A DNA stretch of 64,000 nucleotides from Neofusicoccum parvum. Its lineage: Eukaryota > Ascomycota > Dothideomycetes > Botryosphaeriales > Botryosphaeriaceae. Location: assembly GCA_020912385.1 (NCBI GenBank), contig CP087208.1:1922001-1986000 (forward strand). Reading direction: 5' to 3'. The translations under genes and the position numbers were made by a program. Under the pieces are notes generated by a model, which saw only the letters and a program-made list of their open reading frames with translations, was not told the origin of the DNA and made no database searches. Of the stretch, positions 1-13,200 are shown in pieces (the stretch's first letter is position 1; every line of letters begins with the position of its first letter).

Positions 1-157
1 CGCAGGGGCGAGAGCGCAGCGCCGAGCGAATCCAGCGCAAACAACTTCTCAGAACTGCCCATCCGCCCCAATTCTTCGATCGCAGGGCCTTCATGTCTGG
101 TCGCGCGTCCCTCTCCGTGCCATTCGCCCACTCGTTCGGTCCTGACGCTCGCCGGGA

Positions 158-3100
158 ATGAAGTTTGCCAAGTATGTTTCGCGACGCGTAGGGCTGCAAC
201 GCACCGCTGACGCTGTTTTAGGGAGATCGAGCAGGAGCTCGTTCCCGAGTGGAGAGCCAAGTATCTGAACTACAAGGTGCGTTTCCTGGCAGTGCGCTTC
301 ATTCGTGCGCTCTGCTGATCCACATGCGCTCTGCAGCTCGGGAAGAAGAAGCTCAAGGCCATCTCTCGCGCGCTTCGCAACGTCCACCAGAGCCCTCGAA
401 CGCCCGGTCGACTCCGACGCCCGACGCTCACGCCTTCGCCTCATACCGGCGTCCCCTCATACTCGTTTCTGAACCGTCTGGACCTACGAAGAACCGCTAC
501 AGTCGACAGCACTGCTCCAAGGCTACCACAAGATGCTTCGCAGAACACCGAAGCGGCAAAGGAGCGGGAAGAAGAGGGCGTTACCCGTTCCTCGCCACAG
601 GCAATCCATGGCAGGGGCACTCCGCGCGAGGCACTCATCAAAAGAACTCCAGAGGGCGACGACGCGCCGCATCTCACGAGATATGGAAGCATAATAGGGT
701 CTCCACCAAGCAGGTCCAGCGGTGGCCACCTGCCAACACTGGAACTGCCGGATCCCGCCGTAGACCCGGATCGTGCCACTTTGGCTTCTCGGAGGCGCGA
801 AGACGGGTCCGCCGTCTCGCCGTCTCCACCAAAGACCGACCAGGAACCCGGCCCCAGCGCATTCGAAATCGGGAAAACACATTCGCCTGCGCGAAAGCCT
901 ATGTTGCCCTCCAAGTACGCGAGCATTTTCTCGCCCAAACGAGTCAATTCAATGCCGGGCACAGCTGGTACAGACGTTGCAACCACGCCAAAGCCTAGCC
1001 TCAGAAGGATGTTCTCATTGGGCCCGGAGGCAGGAACGCCGTCGATCATCGGTAAAGATGACGTGCCTCTTGAGGCCTACCGTGAGCTTGACGTTCGACA
1101 GGCGGAGTTCTTCGACTTCTTGGATCTGGAGCTCGATAAGATTGAGACTTTCTACAAGGAAAAAGAGGATGAGGCTACCAAAAGGCTCGAAGTCTTGCGC
1201 GAACAGCTCCACATAATGAGGGACCGTCGTTTGGATGAGATCATCTCCAAACTTCAGAAATCGAAGACAGTCCAGCAGAAGGCTGCATCCAGTGGCATCC
1301 TGGAATCTGCGGAGATGCACGGCGCTGCCAAGCATGCGAATGCCCTGAACGCGCAAGGCTTTCTGAAACCTTTCGATGATGCCATTGAAGCAGCCAAGAA
1401 GATTCCGAATGTCGTCAAGGGTAAACCGAAGCCTATGAGTAAGAACGCTAGGGCCATGCAAGACCTTGGAACGCCGCGAGGGCCCGTACCTCAGGAGAAT
1501 CGGGATTATGTTCGACGACCTGAGCTGCCTGAGGTTCCCTACCGAACGGCAAAGCGCAAACTCAAAAGCGCTTTGCAGGAGTACTACCGCGGGTTGGAAC
1601 TTCTCAAATCGTATGCTCTTCTCAACCGGACGGCCTTCCGCAAGATCAACAAGAAATATGACAAGACGGTCAATGCCAGGCCAAACATGAAGTACATGAA
1701 CGAAAAGGTTAATCACGCGTGGTTTGTGAAGAGCGACGTCATCGATGGCCATATCCAAGTTGTGGAGGATCTCTATGCGAGATACTTCTATCGGGGCAAC
1801 CACAAAGTTGCAGTTGGCAAGCTACGGGTGAAGTCCGCAAGAGCAGGCGACTTCACTGGGTCTACGTTCCGAAATGGCCTGATGCTGGCTACTGGAACTG
1901 TCTTTGGTATCGAAGGTATCGTTTATGCGTCGAAATTCGTCCTGGACGATGACTCTCCACTGCACACAGAAACGAATTTTCTATTGCAGATATACGGAGG
2001 CTATTTCCTTATGCTGCTTCTTGTCCTCTTTTTCTGTCTGGATTGTAAAATTTGGACAGATCAGAAGATCAATTACGGCTTCGTGTTTGAGTTTGATACC
2101 CGATCACAGCTTGATTGGCGTCAGCTGTTTGAGGTAAGCCAATTTCCTTGTATTCGATGGAGATGCAACGAGGTCGCTCCGCTTGAGTGTGTACTAATTA
2201 AAATTTGCCAGATCCCCTGTCTCTGCGTCCTTCTCGAGGGCCTGATAATGTGGCTGAACTTTAGTCGTTACGGTGGCGAGTCGATGTACATCTACTGGCC
2301 AGTTGTATTGATTGGCCTCACCCTTATCGTGCTGTTCTTTCCTGCTCCAGTTCTATACCACCGTAGCAGGCGATGGTTTGCTTATTCGAATGTAAGTCCC
2401 ATGACTGCAGTGTTTTACGGAAGTAACATCTAACACAATCACAGTGGCGACTCGTACTTGCCGGCCTTTACCCTGTCGAGTTTCGAGATTTCTTCCTCGG
2501 TGATATGTTCTGTTCCCAAACATACGCCATGGGTGTAAGTTCTGATTCCCGCAAATGGAGTAATGATGCTCATGAAATATGCAGAACATTGAACTCTTCT
2601 TTTGCCTCTACGCGAATGAATGGGACAGTCCGTCTTCGTGCAACTCCTCGCACTCTCGACTACTAGGATTCTTCACAACCTTGCCCGGAATCTGGCGTGC
2701 CCTTCAGTGCTTGCGCCGTTATTACGATACCCGGAATGTTTTCCCACATCTGGTTAACTGCGGCAAGTACACATGGACAATACTGTACTACATGAGCCTC
2801 AGTCTGTACCGGCTCGACAAGACGTGGCATCTGAGGTCGTTCTTCATCTTCTGCGCCACCGTCAACGCGGTCTACTGCAGTGTATGGGACCTTGTCATGG
2901 ATTGGAGTTTGATGAATCCATACGCCAAGAGGCCGTTCCTTCGCGACCACCTGGGGTACAAGAACATCTACTGGTATTACATCGCCATTGTTGTGGATCC
3001 AATCCTCAGGTTCAACTGGATATTCTACGCCATCTATGGGGACGACGTTCAGCACTCAGCCATCCTCTCGTTCATAGTAGCCTTGTCCGAGATTTTCCGC

Positions 3101-3649
3101 CGCGGGATGTGGACGCTGTTCCGTGTGGAGAACGAGCACTGCACGAACGTGGGCAACTATCGTGCTTCCAGGGATATTCCACTACCCTACAGTGTGCCTA
3201 CTTCGTCGGTCGAGAGCTTGGCGCAAAGTGACGGATCGGTATTGCAACGACCTAGCACTCCCCCGGCACACGTCTCTGTGGCTCCTGGAACTCCTGGTCA
3301 GGCCACGGGCGTGGACTTGGAGAATCAACGCACCCGCGAGTCGATTCGCCGGAGGGCGACTGTCGGACCTGGAACGCCTGCTACCCGTGCTCTCACCCGC
3401 GTCGGCACCTTGCTCCACACGGCGCACGCCCAAGATTTCGAACGGAAGAGGAAGCCTGAGGCGGGACATAGCGGAAGTCGAGATGACGATGACGAAGATG
3501 AGGACTACGATGACGGTAGCATGAGCGATGAGGATGCGAAGAAGCGGGAGGATCTTAACGAGGAGATTGCGGAAGACATGGCTAGAGCGGAGGGACTGAT
3601 TTCGAGAGTGAGCATGGAGAGCCCGAGGCAGACTGCCAGAGGCTCTTGA
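158..3649 (+). CDS. SYG1/XPR1-family phosphate exporter (SPX + EXS domains)
   Basis: Polytopic membrane protein of the SYG1/XPR1/PHO1 family, which exports inorganic phosphate under control of an SPX inositol-pyrophosphate sensor. Proposed exons: 158-171, 222-276, 337-2133, 2212-2391, 2445-2534, 2585-3649, giving 1066 aa. The first coding exon is only 14 nt: it encodes MKFAK and joins to EIEQELVPEWRAKYLNYK, the classical SPX N-terminus, followed by the KKKLK lysine cluster. A second SPX lysine patch (FRKINKKYDK) lies near residues 455-464. Hydrophobic segments begin near residue 530; the EXS domain follows and ends before an acidic, disordered tail (about residues 930-1066). The third intron has a branch-like ACTAAT; it is 78 nt and in frame, so the reading frame runs through it. 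Yeast SYG1 is about 900 aa, so this is full length with a longer tail. Bases 1-157 are probably its 5' leader. The family is certain; export function and direction are inferred. Confidence 0.93.
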
Positions 3650-4299
3650 TTTAGTTTCGATATACCCACATTGATAGTTTATATTACTATTCCTTTTTGC
3701 AAGGGTCTAGGCCGACCAGGCTTACTTTGCCCGTTTTCATACGATAAAAGGACTCGACCACCAAAGACCCAAAGAAAAAAAGATCCATCAAAGATCGGGA
3801 TAGGTTGATGGTGGGGCGCAGTGCATCAGCCCGTTCGAGTTCCTTTTGCGGCAAAGCGTTAGGGCTCGCACTAGTCTCAAAGAAGCAACGATCTTCGTAG
3901 TTGCCCTCGCGCGCTCCCCGGCCATGAAGTTCGCGGTGCTCGTCTTCACGTCCGCAGCTCTGTCACCACCGCAGCCTCCTGCTCCGCCGCGCGCAACCCC
4001 ACCCCCCGCGCTTCTCCACCCGCCGCTTCCCTTCGCTTGTCGCTCGCGGCGATTAATGCACTCACGATAACCAAAATTTACTACGCGACAAAACCACCGC
4101 CTAATTCCAACGCGCCCAACAGCTCCGCGCCGCGAACGCAGCCTGCTCTTCTCCGTCGATCTCACCTCTCCCCATGCGCCACCACAGCCAAAGGTCATAA
4201 TACATTTCCTGGGCCACCGCGTGCCCGGAACGAGTAGGGAGATAACAGGAGTCTGTTTGCAACGCATCCTGACGGCTGAGACGCTGTGAAGCTGCCACC
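3650..4299. other. SYG1-like 3' end and TRA1 5' region, with an upstream ORF
   Basis: Holds the end of the phosphate-exporter transcript (T-rich after 3650) and the promoter/leader of TRA1. A 48-codon ORF starts at ATG 3924 and stops at 4070; its first 14 residues resemble a signal peptide but the rest is proline-rich and unconvincing as a gene. It may be a uORF if TRA1 transcription starts upstream of it. No TATA box was recognised. Confidence 0.5.
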
Positions 4300-7200
4300 A
4301 TGGCCGACAGAAACATGGAGGTCTATCTGAACAAGCTGGCCGATCCGGCATCAGGTAAGACAAGCGTCATGCCACTCTGAATCGCATCGGAGTGACCATC
4401 CATTCATGTAATTGGCTAATTCGCGTGTCACAATACTAGATCTCAAGGTCAAGACCGGCGTCGCGACGGAGATCCGGGACAGCATCGAGCTTTACTGCTC
4501 CGGCTCGACGTACGGCGTCTTCCTGGAGAAGTTTATCCCGGTCTTCCTCAAGCTGCTAGAAGGCCAGCCCGTCTTTGTGAGCACATCGCCAGAACAGGTG
4601 AGTAGCTCCATCCAATGGCTCCACGTTGACCAGTCTGTTTGCTTGCTAACAGAAGCCGTCAGCGCCTCCGCAACTGCATATTAGAAATCCTTCACAGATT
4701 ACCGATGAGCCCTACAGAAGCGCTAGAGCCCTACGCCGCCCAGATCGTCGACCGACTTATGGTACTGGCGAAAATTGAGAACGAGGACAATGCGGCGTTG
4801 TGTATGAAGACGATCATGGATTTTGAGAGGCACCAGACCAAGGCTCTGCAGGACAAGGTGCAGCCGTTCTTGGACCTCATTGCTGAGATGTTCGAGAACA
4901 TGGACGCCGCTGTCAAGGATACATTCGACAATCCTTCTGGGACACATTCACAGGCAATCCCGTCGACGCCCAGCAATTCGCAATACTCACAATCTCCGCG
5001 CCCTGGTTCTCCCGGATCTGGCGGGGCGTCAGCAGGACCGGATCTGGGAGGGGAACAACAGCAGACGAGGCATCTGCTGAAGGGAATGCAGTCGTTCAAG
5101 GTGCTGGCGGAATGCCCGATCATCGTGGTGTCGCTCTTCCAGGCGTACAGGAATTGCGTGCACAAGAACGTAAAACGCTTCGTCCCGCTGATCAAGAATG
5201 TTCTGCTGCTGCAGGCAGCACCGCAAGAGAAGGCACATCAAGAGGCGAAGGCAAGAGGAGACATATTCACCGGCGTGAGCAAGGAGATCAAGAACAGAGC
5301 TGCGTTCGGCGAGTTCATCACGGCCCAAGTCAAGACGATGAGCTTTTTGGCATATCTGCTCCGAGTATATGCTCAGCAGCTGACGGACTTCCTCCCCACA
5401 CTACCGGATATTGTGGTCCGCTTATTACAGGACTGCCCGAGAGAAAAGTCCGGCGCGCGTAAAGAACTTCTTGTCGCCATTCGTCACATCATCAACTTCA
5501 ACTTCCGGAAAATATTTTTGAAAAAGATTGATGAGCTGCTCGACGAGAGGACGCTGATTGGGGACGGCCTGACGGTGTACGAGACAATGAGGCCGCTGGC
5601 TTACAGCATGCTTGCAGATCTCATTCACCACCTGAGAGAATCATTGTCACAAGAACAGATCAGGAGGACGATCGAGGTCTACACCAAGAACCTACATGAT
5701 AGTTTCCCCGGGACAAGCTTCCAGACAATGAGTGCCAAGCTGTTGTTGAACATGGCTGAGTGCATTGCGAAACTGGAACCCAAGCAGGAAGCCCGCTACT
5801 ACCTAGTCATGATCCTCAACGCCATTGGAGACAAATTTGCTGCTATGAACCGCCAGTTCGATAACGCGGTCAAGCTTTCCAAGCAATATTCCCAACCTTC
5901 AATAGAGGCAACACCGGAGAACTATTTGGCAGAGAAGGATAGCCCACCCGACTGGGATGAGATCGATATTTTCAACGCGACTCCGATCAAAACCTCAAAT
6001 CCTCGCGAGCGTGCGTCGGATCCGATTGCCGACAACAAATTCCTTTTCAAGAACCTGCTGCACGGCCTGAAGAATCTCTTCTACCAGCTGAGAGTCTGCA
6101 ACCCGCCAAAGGTCAAGGAGGAGATTGATCCATCCGTACAGACTCCGGCAAATTGGCACGAAGTGTCATTTGGCTACAACGCGGAGGAGGTTGAAGTCCT
6201 CATCAAGCTCTTCCGCGAGGGAGCACAGGTCTTCCGGTACTACGGTGTGGAGAAGTCACCTGGCGAGAAGGAGAACCTATCACCTGGTGAGCTCCTGGCA
6301 AACCAGCACATGATGAACAGCGGAAAGGAGGAGAAGGAGCTCCTGGAAGCCTTTGCCACCGTTTTCCACCACATCGACCCGGCTACTTTCCACGAAGTGT
6401 TTGAATCAGAGATACCCCACCTTTACGAGATGATGTTCGAACATAATGCCCTTCTACACGTCCCTCAATTTCTCCTGGCCAGCGAAGCCACTTCTCCGAG
6501 CTTCGCTGGAATGCTGCTCCAATTCTTGATGGGTAAGATCGACGAGGTTGGCACTGCAGATGTCAAGAAGTCCTCGATCTTACTCCGTCTTTTCAAACTC
6601 TCCTTCATGGCTGTCACCCTTTTTTCGCAACAAAACGAGCAGGTTCTGCTACCGCACGTAACGAAGATCGTCACAAAGTCGATAGAGCTGTCCACCACGG
6701 CAGAAGAACCCATGAACTACTTCCTTCTCCTACGTTCTCTCTTCAGGAGTATCGGTGGCGGCCGTTTCGAGCATCTCTACAAGGAAATCCTCCCTCTTTT
6801 GGAGATGCTCTTGGAGGTGCTCAACAATCTTCTCATCGCTGCGCGAAAGCCTTCCGAGCGGGATCTTTTTGTTGAACTGTCGTTGACTGTTCCTGCTCGT
6901 CTGAGTAATCTGCTCCCACATCTGAGTTACCTCATGCGACCTCTCGTGGTCGCTCTGAGGGCAGGTTCAGACTTGGTCGGCCAGGGTCTCCGGACGTTGG
7001 AACTCTGCGTTGATAACCTCACCGCGGACTACTTGGACCCGATAATGTCGCCCGTCATCGATGAACTCATGCAAGGTCTCTGGGAACACCTCAAGCCGAC
7101 TCCGTACAGCCACTTCCATGCACATACCACGATGCGGATTCTCGGCAAGCTTGGTGGCCGGAACAGGAAATTCATTATTGGACCTTCTCCGCTGGAATAC

Positions 7201-10200
7201 AAGGCATTCGCCGATGATGATCCTAGCATAGACATTCGGCTCATTGGCTCAATGAAGGATCGTGCCTTCCCGATGTCTGTCGGTGTAGATAGTGCCATCG
7301 GCAAACTGTGGGAGACACCCAAGACCCCAGCTGCAAAGAAGTCAGACGGATTCCACAAGCAACAGGCATTCAAATTCATCACATCGCAGGCCAAACTCCT
7401 CCTCGGCGCAGACCAGCTGCCGGAAGACTTCGCGCAGCTTGTTCGGTTGCAGGCCGATGACCTCAGCAATGGCAAGCATGATGTTGGACCTGACGTTTTG
7501 GAAGCCTCGGAGAGGGAGAAGTCGAATGCGAAGAAGGACGCTCAGCAGGACACATTACGGAAGCTGCTTAAGGCGATCATGTTCTCTGCTTCGATCCCGG
7601 AGCTAAAGGAGGATGCGACTGCTTTCATGCAGAATGTGTGCCGGCACTTCGCACTCTTGGAAGTCGGTACGGCACTCGCGACCATTAAGCACCGGAAGAA
7701 GCCATTCAATGTCGACGCTGGCGAGGGTCCGGTAGTGATCGAGAGCCGGGTGATTTTGGAGGCCATTGCCGATTCCTTGGCATCCGATCACGTCGAAATC
7801 AACGAGGCTGCCGAGGAGGCCCTGAAGACACTGCATAATTCTGCTGTTATCATCTTTGGTTCCGCGGACAAGGCGGAGAAACTTACACTCTTCAAGCATT
7901 TGGCCGACATCTTCTGCCATAACTGCCATCAGGAAGAGTGGTTCGTCAAGCATGGTGGTACTCTGGGCATTGACATCCTCACCACAAAGCTCGGTCTAAG
8001 CGATGCATGGGTCAATGAAGGCGGACGCCTCAATCACTTCGCTAGGGCTTTGGTGTATGTCATGCAAGATATGCCTCTAGATCTGACCAGCTCGACGCGT
8101 CATAATGCCCAGACGACGCTTGAGAAATTGCTTCGCCGGTGCAGCGGGTTATGGTCAAAGGAGGATCTCAAGTCGCCCCCGAATTCTGACAATAAGCTTC
8201 TTAGCTTGTGTGGATTTCTAGTGACCATGCTCTCTCATTCCAACAAGCATGTTCGCAAAGCGGCGCAGGACAATCTCAAGATCATCGCCGAGTCAACTGG
8301 TGCAGAGGTCCACGAACTGGTCCTTCCTGTCAGCAAGAGACTCCTCGATCCAATCTTCAACAAGCCTCTTCGTGCATTACCTTTCTCCATCCAGATCGGC
8401 TACATCGATGCGGTCACCTTCTGCTTGAAGCTCGGCCACGGTGTCCTGACTTTCAACGAGCTGTTGACTCGTCTTCTCACGGAGGCTCTTGCGCTCGCCG
8501 ATGCTGAAGACGAGGGGTTGACAGCGAAGCCGTATGAGCAGAGGAATGCAGAGGCTATCGTTAACTTGCGTGTAGCATGCATCCGTTTACTTTCTACGGC
8601 GCAGACTTTCCCCGAGTTCTCCTCCAATCCTCCCAACCAAACTTTCCTCCGCGTCATTGCCGTTTTCTTCAAGGCCCTGTACTCCAAGTCTCCGCAGGTC
8701 GTCGACGCAGCAAACTCAGGTCTTCAAGGCGTGCTCCACACCACCAACAAGTTGCCTAAAGATGTCTTGCAGAGTGGTCTCCGGCCAATTCTGGTTAATC
8801 TTCAGGATCCGAAGAAGCTCACGGTTGAGGGTCTTGATGGTCTTGCTAGGCTCCTTAAGCTGCTCACAAACTACTTCAAGGTAGAGATCGGCTCTCGTCT
8901 CCTCGACCACATGAAGATTATCGCGGACCAGCGTGTACTCCAGGCTGTCTCGTTTGGTCTGATCGAGCAGAATAAGGCCATGAAGACGGTCACTGCCATT
9001 CTCAACGTCTTCCATCTTCTCCCATCCGCCGCTGTTAGCTTCCTCGGCCAACTTGTCCAGAAGGTCATGGATCTGGAGAGCTCACTGCGTAGGACGCACT
9101 ACAGCCCCTTCCGGAAACCTCTGATCAAATACTTAAATCACTACCCGAAGGAGGCCTGGAACGATTTTGCACCCCGCATCAGGGACCACGCCAGTGGCCG
9201 CTTCTTCGCTCAGATCATTGCTGACCCGGCGAGCGGGCCTCTTAGAGAAGTCCTCATGAATGATACCCAGGGCTTCATCGGCTCCTTCATGATCGATGAT
9301 GAGCAAAAGAAATGGCCTGCCGCGATCAACGCCATCCACGTGGTCGAATCAGTCTGCAAGCACCCTGAGACGAGCACGTGGCTCATGAACCACGCCGATC
9401 TGCGCAAAGCACTCCTCGAGTCTGGCAAGGCTTTGGAGACTCGACTCAGACAGAACACGATCGAATCGAGCTTCCGCCTTGCAGTCGACCAGGCTGGTGA
9501 GAGGCTCGTGAGCGTCTTCACCAACTACCTCACGCACGAGCCTGATAATCTTGACTTCTTTGTCGAAATCATCGATGCAGTCACCGCTGAGGAGCTCAAG
9601 GCTTGTCCCTCCTTGTTCCACTTCATTTACAAGGTCATGATCTCGAGCGATTCGGTTGACTACTGGCGGACGCTGATCGTTCGGTGCATCGACCTCTATA
9701 CCGGGCGAAACACCTCCCAGAAGACCAAGACCTTCATCTTCCACTACATTGTCAATCCGATCCTCGCCATGGATGTGATGCGGAACTGGGATAGCCTCTT
9801 TGGTGCGGCTAAGGGGACCCAGCTTATGGATAGAAGTATGACGGAAACGATCCATAACCGCCTGTGGCGTGTTTACTCCGTCGAGCAGGTAGAGGAGACG
9901 GGACAGCTCGGTGTCGACCATTCCAGGATGGAGCTGCTGCAGATGACCACGCTGCTCGTCAAGTATCACCACCTTCTCATCCAGGATGCTCGCAAGGACG
10001 TCATAAAGTTCGGCTGGAACTACATCCGCCTAGAGGACATCATCAACAAGCATGCCGCCTATGTGCTCATCGCGTACTTCATTGCTCACTACGACACCCC
10101 GCCGAAGATTGCGATTCAGATCTACTCTCAGCTGCTCAGAGCTCATCAGAACGAGGGTCGGCCTCTGGTAATGCAAGCGCTTGAGGTGCTCGCTCCAGTC

Positions 10201-13200
10201 TTGAAGAAGCGCATCGGCGGCGCGGACAACAAGCAACCGCCGATGTGGGCCAGGATACCGAAGAAGATCCTGACTGAGGAAAGCTCGAACTTGCAGCAAC
10301 TGATCAGCATCTTCAACTTCCTGGTGCGCTATCCAGACCTGTTTTACGAGGCGAGGGAGCCTCTTTCGACAATCATTATCCCTTCGTTGCCGAAGATCGC
10401 ACAGCCACCAAGCTTGGGCAATGATCACAAGAAGATTGCTTTGAACCTCATCAACCTGTTGCGCCGTTGGGAGGAGAGGACCGCGAAGGAGTCCGGTCTG
10501 ACGCTAGAACAGCTCAGCATCGGCCCTCGGTCTCCGAAGAGACGCCACGATGGCTCCATGGTCGCACCCGATCCTCCTTCTAGGCAGTTTGTTGCACCTC
10601 CGGCACTTCGCCAGGCACTCATCAAGTACTTGGCGACCTTCATTATGCTGATTCCCGAGCGATACCCTGTGCCTTCCACAAAGATCCGAGAGAGCACTGC
10701 GGCCCACAACGCGCCTCCTGCACAATCAACAGAAGCTTGCCAGATGGCTGTCCAGCTGCTTCACGAGCTGCTGTCTTCATTCTACTGGAGCGATCTGGAC
10801 ATTGATAGCATCTTGGGAAGAGTGGAGAACGTCATCATGACTGAGCCGAAGCAGGACGAGAAGCCGGAAGTTGCGACTACCAGACTCATCAACGCGCTTC
10901 AGGTGCTCAAGGTATTCGTCAACGTCAAGTCTGCTGACTGGATCATGGCACATCTGCCGCAGCTTCAAAAGGTGCTCGAGAAACCCGTCCGTAACGAGAA
11001 CGCGGAAATCCAGGACTGCCTCCACGCGCTTAGCGATGACGACAGCAAGGTCAAACTCCAGCCGCTTATGAAGCGCATCCTTGAGGTCCTACCCGAGTCC
11101 AACACTGATGAGGATGGCACCACGGAGGAGACGCCCTCTACGGAGTTCGTCGCATTTTGCAACCAAGTCGCCACGGAGACCCTGGGGAATAATAACAATA
11201 TTGCCGCCGTTAACCTTCTATGGACGCTCTGCCAACACAGGCCGGACGATATTGATCAGCAGCACATCGTCCAGGTGGTGAAGGTCTTGAACTTCATGAG
11301 CAGAGAGCACTTGACGGCACCCAACCAGATGCAAGGGCAGAGTATCATCGCACGGCCTGAGGGACAGAACGGCGCCCCGTTGGGCTCGTACGACCATGAG
11401 ATTCAGATTGGTCTCATACTCAAGGCTATCGACTTCCTGGCTGCTCGCATGACCCAGCTGGGTGATCAGAGACGTCCTTTCCTCACCGTCTTGGCGTCCC
11501 TGGTCGAGCGTTCCCCGAGCACTGCTATCTGCCAAAAGATTGTGGACCTCACCGAAGGTTGGATTTTCGACAGCAGCGAGCCCGTTCCGACGCTCAAAGA
11601 GAAGACAGCCGTGCTTTCAAAGATGCAGGCTTTCGAGTCGCGCACCGACAAGACGCTGCTGACAAAGTTCCTCAACTTGGTGATCCGCATCTACGAAGAC
11701 CCCAAGATCACCAGGTCGGAGCTCACCGTGCGCATGGAGCATGCATTCTTGATTGGCACGAGGGCTGAGGATGTCGAGATGCGTAACCGTTTCATGACGA
11801 TATTCGATCGGAGTCTCAGCAGGACAGCGAGCGCGCGATTGAACTATGTCATCGCGGGCCAAAATTGGGACATTCTGGGACGTTCGTTCTGGCTGAACCA
11901 GGTCATTCACCTGATGTTTGGCTCTGTTGAGATGAACAACACGGTGCAAATGCACACCGAGGACTTCAAGGTCATGCCTGCTTCGGTTCTCTTCGGTACC
12001 TACTCAAAGGAACCGCGCGTCAGCGACGTCATGGTCGATGACCAACTGGAGTCGTACATCTCGACCCACCGTCAGTTCGTCAACTCTTTTGGCGATGTCA
12101 AGGTCCGGGATCTTCTGGAGCCGCTCACCCACCTCCAACACGTGGATCCGAATCTGGCCCACGACATCTGGGTCAACTTCTTCCCTCTTTGCTGGTCGGC
12201 TTTGCCCAAGGATGACCAGGCTGATCTGGAGAAGGGGCTCGTTGCGCTTCTTACTAAGGACTACCACATGCAGTCCATCGACGAGCGTCCGAACTGCGTA
12301 CAGACTGTGCTCGAGAGTATTGTCAAAGCGAAGCCGAGAGTCAAGTTCCCGCCCCATGTGATGAAATACCTTGCGCAGACCTACAACGCCTGGTACACGG
12401 CGCTGTGCTACATGGAGGACTACGCCATCGATCCGATCATCGACACTTCTCAGGTCAGGGAGAGCAATCTTGATGCTCTGCTGGGAGTTTACTCGCAGCT
12501 CGAAGAGCACGACCTCTTTTATGGCACTTGGAGAAGGCGCTGCCAGTACGTCGAGACGAATGCCGCGTTGTCCTACGAGCAGAACGGCATGTGGGACAAT
12601 GCTCAGAAGCTGTACGAGACGGCTCAGATTAAGGCTCGCACCGGTGCTCTGCCGTTCTCCCAAGGCGAGTACATGCTCTGGGAGGATCACTGGGTCGTCT
12701 GCGCCCAGAAGTTGCAGCAGTGGGAGATTCTGAGCGACTTCGCCAAGCACGAGAACTTCTCCGACCTTTACCTCGAGTCCATGTGGCGGATATTCGATGC
12801 CTGGCAAAACAATGAGCAGCGCGAGCAGCTTGAGTCCAGCATCAAGGCTGTCTCTGACGCTCCGACGCCACGCCGCATCTTCTTCCAGGCGTTCCTGTCA
12901 CTTCTCAAGCTGCATACCGGCCAGGAGACCAATCAGGACTTCAACAAGGTGGTCGACGATGCCATTCAGCTCTCCATCCGGAAGTGGCACCAGCTACCCA
13001 AGAGGATCACGAATGCCCATATCCCGCTTCTTCAGAACTTCCAACAGTTGGTTGAGCTCCATGACGCCAGTGTTATTTGCTCCAGCTTGGCTGCCACCAA
13101 CCAGCAGAACTTGGACCACAAGTCTCAGGAGCTTAAGCTCTTGCTCAGCACGTGGCGCGACCGTTTGCCTAACTTCTGGGATGACATCAATGCCTGGCAA

